The notes beneath the pieces are model-generated. The model worked only from the letters and a program-made list of their open reading frames with translations. It was not told where the DNA came from and made no database searches. Of a stretch of 64,000 nucleotides of DNA, positions 35,419-42,888 are shown piece after piece. Each line of letters opens with the position of its first letter. The first letter of the stretch is position 1. The position numbers were made by a program, and so were the translations under genes. Source of the DNA: Corynebacterium sp. KPL1814 (GTDB lineage Bacteria; Actinomycetota; Actinomycetes; Mycobacteriales; Mycobacteriaceae); the NCBI RefSeq assembly GCF_000478175.1, contig NZ_KI515775.1, forward strand, positions 244,894 to 308,893, read 5' to 3'.

Positions 35419-38007
35419 ATGCGCATCCACAGCTTAGAGATTAAAAACGTCCGCGGCATCGAGCACCTGGTTTTGGATGACCTCCCAGAAACCGGGGTGG
35501 TGGTCATCCACGGCGAGAACGAGGCTGGTAAATCCACCATCGTGGAGGCCCTCGATGTGGTGCTGACTGAAAAACACACGGCGCGCCCTAGCGGCATCCG
35601 GGACTTACAGCCGGTGGGCAAGGACGTATCGCCGGAGGTCATCGCGGATATTTCCGTGGGGGAATACCGCTTTCGCATTGCCAAGCGCTGGCTGCAGAAG
35701 AAGTACTGTGAGCTGGCCATCTCTGCCCCGCGCCACGCGCAATATACCGGGCGCCAGGCCGATGACGAGCTGGAACAGATCTTAAGCCAGAACATGGATC
35801 GCCAGCTTCTCGATGTCCTCTTTATGCGCCAGGATGACTCCAATGACGCTATCTCCGCGGTGGGCATTCCCTCGTTAACGCAGGCCCTCGAGCAGGAGTC
35901 CGGCCTGGCTGAGGACGAGGTATCCGGCGATGATTCCCAGCTTCTGGGCAAGGTAGATAAGGAATATAAGCGCTACTACACCGAAAAGACGGGCAAGCCG
36001 GCCGGCGAGTATAAAAAGGCCCAGGAGACTTTGGAGCGTGCCGAGCAGGAGCTGGAGGAAGCAACCGCTGCGGTGCGCGGGCTCGATTCCGTGGTGGAGC
36101 GCTACGAGCACCTGGAACACCAGCAAGAAGAAGCCGAAGCGCAGCTTCCCGGGGCCCGCCAGGACCTTGCCGAGAAGCAAGCCGCCGCGGACGAGGCCGT
36201 GCAGGCTCAGCACCAGGTGGATGCGCACAAGGCGGAGCTCACCCGCGCCAAGGAGGATTTCCAACGCGCGAAGGACGCGCAGTCTAAGCGCCAGGAGATG
36301 GCCGAGGCACTCGAGACAGCCGGTACCGCAAAGTCGAGCGCTGCGGATAAGCTCACATCCGCCCGCGAGAAGGCCGCAGAGGAAAACGAGAAGAAAGAGG
36401 CGGTGGAAAAGAAGCTTGCCACCGCGAAGGAGGACTACGCCACCGCGCGCACAACGCTCAAACAGGCGCGGCTGTATCAGGACAAGGAGACCTTTAAGCG
36501 CCTGGATAAACGCCTGCTCAAGGTAGAGGACTTGGCACGTGGCGTGGAGAAGGCCCAGGCAGAGATCGCCCAGCGCGGGCGCGAGATGACCGCCGCGGAT
36601 GTCGAGGAACTCCGCAAGGCGGATGCCGATCTCGCCTTGGCCAAGCGCCTTCACGACGCCACCGCTGCCAAGGTGGAGTTTTCCGGTCCGGAGGGCGCGG
36701 AGATTGGGGTGGATGGGAATCGGGTGGACATCGGCAAGCAGCCTGCAGTTGAGCTTGTCGATGGCCGCGAGATCACCATCGGCGATATCACCGCCCGCTT
36801 CGTGGCCGGCGCGTACTCTTCCGATAAGACCCAGCGCGAGGTGGATCAGGCCGAGGCGCGTTTACAGGAGCTTTTCGATGCCACCGGTGTGGACTCCATC
36901 GCTGCCGCTGAGGATCTGCACAAGGCGCACAGTGAGCAGAATGCCGGGTTGGATGCGGCAACGCGCAAACTCGAAGGCGAGTTGGGGCCGGATGATTTAG
37001 GTGAATTGCGCGCCCAACACGCGGCGCTCAAGGAGAAGGTCACCGGCCTCGATGATGCCCCGGCCATGGATTTATCCGCTGCGGAGGAGGCGGAGGAAGA
37101 GGCACGAGAGCTTGTCGATGCCCTCGACCGCGAGCTTATTCCCTTCCGCGATAGCCGCATCGCCCACGACGTGGTGCGCTTAGAAGCCGAGCTTGAGGCC
37201 GCCAACGAGAAGGCCGAGCGCGCCGAGCGCGAGCTGGCTGAAGCGCGGGAGAAAACTTCCGATGCCGGCTTGGCAGAAGAAGCGGAGCGGTTGGGTGCGC
37301 TGGTGACCCGGCTGCAGGAACAGCTATCTGAGATGGAGGCCGTGGACCTGGCCACCGCTCAGAGCTTGGTGGAGGGTGCGCAATCGCACCTGGAGTACCT
37401 GCAGAACCAGGTGCAAGATACCAAGGTGGAGCTGGGCAAGTTGTCGAGCGAAATTAATTATCACTCCGGCGCGGCACAGCGCGAGCAGCAGGCACAAGCG
37501 GAAGCGGAGATGGCTCAGGCGGTGCTAGAAAGCGTGGAAAAGCGCGCGCTGGCGGCGCGCTACCTGCGCGAGTTGCTACTCAAACACCGCGATGCCGCGC
37601 GCCAGCGCTATGCCGAGCCCTTCGTGGCGGCACTCGCCCAGCTGGCCCGCACCATCTACGGCGGGGACATCAGCTTTGAACTGGCAGACGACCTTTCCGT
37701 CACCGCACGCACCCGCGATGATGAAACGGTGGCCATGACCAGTCTGTCCGGCGGCGCGCGCGAGCAGCTGGCCATCCTTACCCGCTTTGCCATAGCGCGC
37801 TTGGTGGCGGGGGAGGAAACCGTGCCGGTCATTGTCGATGACGCACTGGGCTCCACCGACGCCCACCGTCTGCAATTGATGTCCACACTGTTCTCACAGG
37901 TAGGCCGCGACAACCAGGTTTTGGTCTTTACCTGCATGCCGCAGCGCTATTCGCGGGTGCCTGGGCGTAGCGAGCGCGACATCGCCATGCTGAAGGGGGT
38001 AATCTAG
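35419..38007 (+). CDS. SbcC/Rad50-like coiled-coil ATPase
   Basis: 862 residues. Walker A HGENEAGKST at about 31-40, long coiled coils at about 190-320 and 580-740, an ABC signature SLSGGAREQLAI near 775 and Walker B PVIVDDALGSTD near 810. I see no CxxC zinc hook between the coils, and at 862 residues it is shorter than typical SbcC (about 1000), so it resembles YhaN-like ATPases. With the preceding nuclease it should form an Mre11-Rad50-type complex that processes DNA ends. The gene ends 5 bases before the MarR start. Confidence 0.88.
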   Translation: MRIHSLEIKNVRGIEHLVLDDLPETGVVVIHGENEAGKSTIVEALDVVLTEKHTARPSGIRDLQPVGKDVSPEVIADISVGEYRFRIAKRWLQKKYCELAISAPRHAQYTGRQADDELEQILSQNMDRQLLDVLFMRQDDSNDAISAVGIPSLTQALEQESGLAEDEVSGDDSQLLGKVDKEYKRYYTEKTGKPAGEYKKAQETLERAEQELEEATAAVRGLDSVVERYEHLEHQQEEAEAQLPGARQDLAEKQAAADEAVQAQHQVDAHKAELTRAKEDFQRAKDAQSKRQEMAEALETAGTAKSSAADKLTSAREKAAEENEKKEAVEKKLATAKEDYATARTTLKQARLYQDKETFKRLDKRLLKVEDLARGVEKAQAEIAQRGREMTAADVEELRKADADLALAKRLHDATAAKVEFSGPEGAEIGVDGNRVDIGKQPAVELVDGREITIGDITARFVAGAYSSDKTQREVDQAEARLQELFDATGVDSIAAAEDLHKAHSEQNAGLDAATRKLEGELGPDDLGELRAQHAALKEKVTGLDDAPAMDLSAAEEAEEEARELVDALDRELIPFRDSRIAHDVVRLEAELEAANEKAERAERELAEAREKTSDAGLAEEAERLGALVTRLQEQLSEMEAVDLATAQSLVEGAQSHLEYLQNQVQDTKVELGKLSSEINYHSGAAQREQQAQAEAEMAQAVLESVEKRALAARYLRELLLKHRDAARQRYAEPFVAALAQLARTIYGGDISFELADDLSVTARTRDDETVAMTSLSGGAREQLAILTRFAIARLVAGEETVPVIVDDALGSTDAHRLQLMSTLFSQVGRDNQVLVFTCMPQRYSRVPGRSERDIAMLKGVI

Positions 38008-38012
38008 TCTTT

Positions 38013-38519
38013 ATGTCTGAACAAACCCGCTGGTTAAACGATGATGAACAGGAGCTATGGCGCCTATTATTGGCTGCGACCCGCAAGATAGATAGGGGCA
38101 TGGACGAGACCCTTAAGGCGGGCGGGGAGATCTCCGTGTCCGAATTCGCGGTCTTGGTCTCCCTCTCGGAAGCCCCGGATCAGCACCTGCGCCTGCGCGA
38201 CCTGTGCACAGAGCTCGCCTGGGATCGCTCGCGCGCCTCCCACCAGGTCACACGCATGGAAAAACGTGGGCTCTTGGTCAAAGAAAAGACCACTGATGAT
38301 GGCCGCGGGGTCAACGTGCACATCACGGAGGCTGGGCTCCACCACCTCGAGCGCGCGGCCCCCGAGCACGTGGAATCCGTCCGCCGCTTGGTATTCGACC
38401 ACCTCCATGAGGATGACGTCCCCGCGCTCAAGCGCTTTTTCCATGGGGTATTGCAGGTCAATAATATCCCCGGCTATTCGGGATTTGTCCCGGATTCTTT
38501 ATTAAATGGAGGAAAATAA
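38013..38519 (+). CDS. MarR-family regulator
   Basis: 168 residues with a MarR winged-helix domain: helix segment LRLRDLCTELAWDRSRASHQVTRMEKRGLL near 58-87 (continuous in the protein, shown here by its ends LRLRDL and KRGLL) and the wing DDGRGVNVHITEAG. The ligand is unknown. It is on the same strand as the SNF2-SbcC operon, 5 bases behind it, so it may be read through and could regulate it. The end overlaps a possible start of the next gene. Confidence 0.87.
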   Translation: MSEQTRWLNDDEQELWRLLLAATRKIDRGMDETLKAGGEISVSEFAVLVSLSEAPDQHLRLRDLCTELAWDRSRASHQVTRMEKRGLLVKEKTTDDGRGVNVHITEAGLHHLERAAPEHVESVRRLVFDHLHEDDVPALKRFFHGVLQVNNIPGYSGFVPDSLLNGGK

Positions 38520-38526
38520 TACCGCC

Positions 38527-38826
38527 ATGATGGGACAAGAACTTTTCGAGCACCCTAAAAAGCAGCATAAAACGTATGGCTTGACGGCCTTGGGTGAGCT
38601 GGGCCAGCGCATTGGTGATCCAGAGGCTTTTGCTGCGGACCGTGCCGATGCCGATCAAATTGCCGCGATGGAGGAAGCCCTGGAAACCTATCCCGATTCC
38701 GCGGTGACCTTTGATGAGGATGCCGATTCCTGGATCGTGGGCGCGGAAGAGGACATCGAGAAAATGTTCGCGGACCGCGAGGCATTCCTTGAGGCATTAT
38801 TAAATGACGAAGAACCGGGGATCTAA
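38527..38826 (+). CDS. Small acidic hypothetical protein
   Basis: About 99 residues, soluble, acidic, mostly helical with no motif I recognise (YGLTALGELGQRIGD, then AVTFDEDADSWIVGAEED). The start is unclear: an ATG at 38506 overlaps the MarR gene by 14 bases and has no ribosome site, while 38527 and 38530 have a GGAGG about 14 bases upstream. Overlap with marR suggests co-transcription. Confidence 0.65.
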   Translation: MMGQELFEHPKKQHKTYGLTALGELGQRIGDPEAFAADRADADQIAAMEEALETYPDSAVTFDEDADSWIVGAEEDIEKMFADREAFLEALLNDEEPGI

Positions 38827-38898
38827 TGCCACCGCGGAGACCATAAACTGTTAAGATACTTTTAGTTAATCTTCGGTGAAGCGAGAGGTTTTATCATT

Positions 38899-39102
38899 AT
38901 GAACGAGCGCGAGGCTCAAGAACAACGCGAGGCGGCGGCCCGCCAGCAATCTGAGGGCTGGGTTTCCGTTTTTGTCCAGTGGATTCCTTGCATGCTGCTG
39001 GCCCTAGTGCTGCTCGGTGCCATGTTCTTTGGCATGTACTACATCGAGCACGGCACGTTGGATATCACCCAGCCGATCACCAACGAATTCATCGTTGAGT
39101 AA
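38899..39102 (+). CDS. Small single-pass membrane protein
   Basis: 67 residues: a charged N-terminus (NEREAQEQREAAARQQ), one membrane helix at about 25-48 (WIPCMLLALVLLGAMFFGMY) and a short acidic outer tail. No known family. A TTAAGAT at about 38851-38857 could be its -10 element, so it may have its own promoter. A strong shared terminator follows. Confidence 0.7.
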   Translation: MNEREAQEQREAAARQQSEGWVSVFVQWIPCMLLALVLLGAMFFGMYYIEHGTLDITQPITNEFIVE

Positions 39103-39117
39103 TTCTGCGCAGTAGAA

Positions 39118-39154
39118 AAATCCGGCCTCCCTTAGAAAGTGGGAGGCCGGATTT
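39118..39154. terminator. Bidirectional terminator
   Basis: Perfect 14-bp stem (39118-39131 with 39141-39154), 9-base loop, with an A tract before and a T-rich tract after. It serves the small membrane gene on the plus strand and the ABC permease on the minus strand. Confidence 0.9.
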
Positions 39155-39158
39155 ATTT

Positions 39159-40328
39159 TTATTTCTTGAGCACCTGGCGCCAGGTCATCTTCTTGCCATT
39201 ATTCAAGATGGCGCGGCGGTAGATGCGCGCGACAACGATGAGGATCAGCGCGGTAACTACAGCGAGGACCGCGTAGCTTCCCGCCAAGCCCAGCCAGCTC
39301 ATATTGCCGCTCGCGACTTGGAGGGGAGCGACCAACATGGAGACCGGCGGCACCCAACCCATGACCTGCATCCAGGTGGCATCCAAGTTGGTCCATCCAA
39401 ACATGGTGATATACATGGTGGCAAAGACGAGGAGCAGGATGGGCGTCTGCGTCGATTGCAGATCCTCGGTGCGCTGCACCATGGAACCGGCTGCGGCATA
39501 GAGGCTGCCGAAGAAGAAGAGACCGAGGATTTCTCCGACGAGCAGGGCTGCAATTAGGCCATAGTCGAGCTGGATTTCGCTCGCTGCGCCAGTAAATGCC
39601 AGGGAAGCCACGCCGCCGGCCAGGATGAGGAAGGTGCCGAGCAGCCCGATGATGGTATTGCCAATCACCTTGCCGGCCAAGAAATCCACCGGGCGCACCG
39701 TGGAAAGGATGATTTCGACCACGCGCGAAGACTTCTCTTCTGTAACGCGCCCACCGATGAGCCCAGCGAAGGTCATGATGGAAAAGACCACCACCATGGC
39801 GGCGATAAGGACGATGGCAACATGTCCCATCTTTTCTTCGGAGGACTCATCGTCTTCCAGATCAACCGCGGTCACTTCGGCTGATGGAGTGGCGGCGGCA
39901 AGCTCTTGGGGATCAATATTCAGCGTATTCAAGGCCTCTGCCTGCGCCTGCGCCGCAACCACTTGATTGACCGTGGTGGAGATCGTGGTGGAGACGGTGC
40001 CGTTGGCCAAAAGCTCCCATCCCTCGTCGGCGGCGGGCACGAGCGCGGCGTCGACGTCGCCGTCATCGATAAGCTGCACCGCGCTATCCCGGTCATCTGC
40101 GGCCTGCGTCTCCAGCCCGGAATCAGCGAATGCGTCTGCCTCCATGCCCACCACGGCGACGGAGTCTGGTTCATCGTCACCACCGGACAGCAAGTCAATG
40201 ATGATGGGGGTGGCGATGGCACCAATGATAAGCAGCAGCATCATGATGACAACGGATTTGGTCTTAAGGGCAACCACCATTTCGCGCTTGGCGACGGTCC
40301 CTATGGTCTTCATTGCCGAATACTGCAT
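39159..40328 (-). CDS. ABC-2 type permease, NatB-like
   Basis: 389 residues. One N-terminal membrane helix (about 26-48), a large outer domain to about 165, then five more helices: the ABC-2/NatB layout of exporters for sodium, antibiotics or peptides. The conserved stretch ERVTEEKSSRVVEII-like region reads GGRVTEEKSSRVVEIILST here. The start at 40328 or 40313 is uncertain. It lies 3 bases behind the ATPase gene, with which it forms an exporter; the substrate is unknown. Confidence 0.88.
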   Translation of the reverse strand: MQYSAMKTIGTVAKREMVVALKTKSVVIMMLLLIIGAIATPIIIDLLSGGDDEPDSVAVVGMEADAFADSGLETQAADDRDSAVQLIDDGDVDAALVPAADEGWELLANGTVSTTISTTVNQVVAAQAQAEALNTLNIDPQELAAATPSAEVTAVDLEDDESSEEKMGHVAIVLIAAMVVVFSIMTFAGLIGGRVTEEKSSRVVEIILSTVRPVDFLAGKVIGNTIIGLLGTFLILAGGVASLAFTGAASEIQLDYGLIAALLVGEILGLFFFGSLYAAAGSMVQRTEDLQSTQTPILLLVFATMYITMFGWTNLDATWMQVMGWVPPVSMLVAPLQVASGNMSWLGLAGSYAVLAVVTALILIVVARIYRRAILNNGKKMTWRQVLKK

Positions 40329-40331
40329 GGG

Positions 40332-41231
40332 CTAGGCCTCCTCGGTGGTGGTGCTGGTGACGACGTCTTGGAAAAGCTCGGTAAGGTCGGGGACCTTGAG
40401 GCCGAAGGAGTGGACAGGGCCAGCGGCCATGGCAGCGCGCAAGATGGCTTGGTCATCGGTGCCGTCATCGGCTTCGAGCACTACGCCTGTATCTGTTTCC
40501 TCTACCAAGTGGGTGCCCTCCGGGTACCACCCGCGGGCGGGGGTTTCGACCCCATAGAGCGAGGCTCCCTGGGTGCGCAGCTCATCTACCGTGCCTTCTG
40601 CCACCATGCGGCCTTGCGTGACGATGCCCACGTGATCGCACAGGCGCTGCACCAAGTCCAGTTGGTGGGAGGAAAAGATGACCGGCACACCGCGGGCGGC
40701 GCGCTCGCGCAGCATGTCAGACATGACATTGACCGCAACGGGGTCCAAGCCGGAAAAGGGCTCATCCAGAATCAACATATCGGGGTCATGGATGAGGGAG
40801 GCGGCTAGCTGCACTCGCTGCTGGTTGCCCAAGGACAAGTCATCGAGCTTGTCGTCCTGGCGCTCTCCCAGCCCTAGCTGTTCCAGCAGCTCCGAGCCGG
40901 ATTTCTGGGCGGCCTGCTTGTTCATGCCGTGCAGGGTGCCCAGGAACGTCAGCTGGCTAAGCAGCGGTTCCTTGCCGTAGAGTCCGCGCTCTTCGGGCAT
41001 ATAGCCAATGCGGCGGCGGTTATCGTCATTAATGGGGGAGCCATCGAAATATACCTCGCCGGAGTCTTTCGCGAGCACACCCAGCGCGATGCGCATGGTG
41101 GTGGATTTTCCGGCACCATTGGAACCGACGAAGCCGAAGATTTCACCTTCTTGCACGCTAAAGGTCATGTCCTGCAGCGCGCGGACGCTGCCAAAAGTTT
41201 TATTGAGATGGTCGATTTTTAAGGTGGGCAA
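40332..41231 (-). CDS. ABC transporter ATP-binding protein, NatA-like
   Basis: 299 residues. Walker A GSNGAGKST near 35-43, signature LSLGNQQRVQLAA near 130, Walker B DMLILDEPFSGLD near 150, then the H-loop SSHQLD. The C-terminal 80 residues match the DUF4162-like tail of export ATPases. TTG start at 41231 with GGAGG eight bases upstream. The permease follows after 3 bases. Confidence 0.9.
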   Translation of the reverse strand: MPTLKIDHLNKTFGSVRALQDMTFSVQEGEIFGFVGSNGAGKSTTMRIALGVLAKDSGEVYFDGSPINDDNRRRIGYMPEERGLYGKEPLLSQLTFLGTLHGMNKQAAQKSGSELLEQLGLGERQDDKLDDLSLGNQQRVQLAASLIHDPDMLILDEPFSGLDPVAVNVMSDMLRERAARGVPVIFSSHQLDLVQRLCDHVGIVTQGRMVAEGTVDELRTQGASLYGVETPARGWYPEGTHLVEETDTGVVLEADDGTDDQAILRAAMAAGPVHSFGLKVPDLTELFQDVVTSTTTEEA

Positions 41232-41428
41232 GGGGTGTCCTCCATGGCTCGCCTATGCTGCATAACTTTCGTGGTTCTAAGTACCTTAGTATTTCATAAG
41301 ACTAATAGTTTGGCAATGGAATCCATCGAAAGCCAGGTTGCATGGGTCAAGCCCCCACCGAGTAGGTAGGAATAGAAAGTGCTATCCAGGTGCTGTAGCG
41401 TTAAGAACAAGTAGGAAGGAGGTGCACA

Positions 41429-41878
41429 ATGAAGCAATTCACTGCCCTCCAAATCGCAGAATGGCTCGTAGCTTGGGCTGAAGAAACCGAGGAAGCCGAG
41501 CTCACACCGCTGAAAATTCAAAAGCTTCTTTACTACGCAAAGGGCCTTTACATGCGAGCCTCCGGAGGGGTGCCACTCTTCAATGAACGGATGGAAGCAT
41601 GGGCCCACGGACCTGTCGTTGTAGATATCTACCGCGAGCTTAAAAAGTACGGCAAGAGCCCCATCGACCCCGATACGTTTATTTCTGATGAGTTCAATTG
41701 GGATGATTACCGGCCTGTAGAAGATACCTTGATTGAAGTATGGAATAAGTATGGCCCCTATTCGGCATGGGCTTTACGTAATAAGACCCACACGGAGTCA
41801 CCTTGGAAGAAAAACTTCGTTGAAGAAAAACGGGGGCTTGAGATTTCTGATGCCGACCTCAAAGAGTATTTCGACTAG
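41429..41878 (+). CDS. Panacea-domain (DUF4065, SocA-like) antitoxin
   Basis: 149 residues. The DUF4065 pattern is clear: LTPLKIQKLLYYAKGLYM near 26-43, then FNERMEAWAHGPVVVDIY near 51-68, and a C-terminal WALRNKTHTESPWKK. Panacea proteins serve as antitoxins for many unrelated toxins and usually sit beside them. A strong ribosome site (AAGGAGGTG, 41416-41424) precedes the ATG. The toxin start codon follows the stop after 2 bases. Base composition is lower in G+C than the flanking housekeeping genes, which fits acquisition. Confidence 0.92.
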   Translation: MKQFTALQIAEWLVAWAEETEEAELTPLKIQKLLYYAKGLYMRASGGVPLFNERMEAWAHGPVVVDIYRELKKYGKSPIDPDTFISDEFNWDDYRPVEDTLIEVWNKYGPYSAWALRNKTHTESPWKKNFVEEKRGLEISDADLKEYFD

Positions 41879-41880
41879 GT

Positions 41881-42309
41881 ATGGCAAAGAAAAAGTAAGA
41901 GACGTGGCACGCGTCCGGTCTCGAAGAATCACAGTGGTGCAGATACAGGCGTCTTGAGCGCAATACGAGCGGCATCAAACGAATACCCGCTCCTGTCCAC
42001 TAGGTTTCTGCAGAGCGGATGGGGATTCGGGCAAATGACCGATAGGATGCGCCGCGAATTCCTCGACAAATGGCACAAACGCTCACTTATTTCTTGGACA
42101 GAGCTCGTTAATCACCACAGGCACGGTCTCGGCTCGGAACTTATCCCAAAAACAAAATCAAAGCTCAAATCCCTAGGCAGTTCCAAGAGCTAACCAAATT
42201 CCGTGTGTTCCGGCACCAAGAAAACCTTCCATTCGTCGGTTGGAAAGACGGTGGAATTTTCTACATTCTATGGATAGAGACTAAATATGGGGATCTTTAC
42301 TCACATTAA
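41881..42309 (+). pseudogene. Putative Panacea-partner toxin gene with two frameshifts
   Basis: An ATG at 41881 (MAKK...) runs into TAA after five codons, but the +1 frame is open from 41882 to 42193 and encodes a convincing domain (NEYPLLSTRFLQSGWGFGQM, then KWHKRSLISWTELVNHHRHG). The frame then returns to that of the ATG near 42146-42158 and reads FRVFRHQENLPFVGWKDG, FYILWIE and KYGDLYSH to TAA at 42307-42309. One extra A near 41890-41895 and one missing A near 42148-42152 restore one reading frame of about 142 codons. Both changes are in A tracts. It may be a decaying gene, a slippage-controlled gene or a sequencing artefact. Confidence 0.65.
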
Positions 42310-42313
42310 AGCG

Positions 42314-42340
42314 GAGCCCGCGACTTTGACCTTCGGGCTC
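42314..42340 (+). terminator. Possible terminator after the toxin gene
   Basis: 7-bp perfect stem GAGCCCG / CGGGCTC, 13-base loop, 4 bases after the toxin stop. There is no strong T tract, so the assignment is weak. Confidence 0.4.
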
Positions 42341-42455
42341 GACCGGTAGACGAAGTTTTTGCGTAAAAGCAAAGAAGTATTCCGCGAGATCCTTGGCGCG
42401 ATAAGCTCTAGCGAGCTAGGCGGCGACGTCTGCCACGCCTTGGCCCTAGTCCGGC

Positions 42456-42614
42456 TTATTTCTTCCATACTTTCTTGTAAGTGGCACAGCCAAGTGTAGC
42501 CACCGCCACGCCGGTGAGGATGGTGCTGGAGATAGCGAACCCGTTGATGAAGCTGATAATTAGAGACATGGCCAGTAGGGCCAGGGCGATGAGGTAGAGA
42601 GTTCGGGAGGTCAT
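42456..42614 (-). CDS. 52-residue membrane peptide
   Basis: ATG at 42614 with AAAGGAT 6 bases upstream. The peptide starts MTSRTLYLIALALLAM and ends GCATYKKVWKK. Two short hydrophobic segments (about 5-22 and 27-45) and a basic tail suggest a small integral membrane protein with both ends inside. It is not similar to any family I know. Its promoter would lie between the gene and the tRNA terminator. The good ribosome site and the coherent hydrophobic pattern support a real gene. Confidence 0.55.
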   Translation of the reverse strand: MTSRTLYLIALALLAMSLIISFINGFAISSTILTGVAVATLGCATYKKVWKK

Positions 42615-42721
42615 GGTTTTATCCTTTCGTTTAGAATTGGAGGGGTAGCCCGGCGGTTCAGGATGGTTTGGGCTTCCTGAACCCTCGGTGGCTACTCAAT
42701 CCGAAAACTGGGCGCATAGTG

Positions 42722-42751
42722 AACCCCCTCGCTTGCAAAAGCGAGGGGGTT
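42722..42751. terminator. Strong hairpin terminator after tRNA-Arg
   Basis: Perfect 13-bp stem AACCCCCTCGCTT / AAGCGAGGGGGTT with a GCAA loop. It lies 11 bases beyond the tRNA 3' end on the minus strand, with flanking A/T bases on both sides. Confidence 0.85.
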
Positions 42752-42761
42752 AAAAATTTTG

Positions 42762-42835
42762 TGTCCCCGACAGGGATCGAACCTGCGACCTTCGGTACCG
42801 GAAACCGATGCTCTAATCCGCTGAGCTACGGAGAC
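42762..42835 (-). tRNA. tRNA-Arg (anticodon CCG)
   Basis: A complete cloverleaf: acceptor GTCTCCG with CGGGGAC (one G-U pair), D arm GCTC...GAGC, anticodon stem TCGGT / ACCGA around TTCCGGT (anticodon CCG), and T loop TTCGATC. The 3' CCA is not encoded. 74 bases. A terminator follows at 42722-42751. Confidence 0.95.
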
Positions 42836-42888
42836 ATCGCTGGGAAAATTCCCAACGATGTGATTCTAGCGCATCGCCCGCCCGGGAA

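Noticed and set aside
41954..42193. 79-codon frame with TTG start taken as an independent gene
   Set aside because: Its sequence continues on both sides in other frames, so it is the middle of the frameshifted toxin, not a separate gene.
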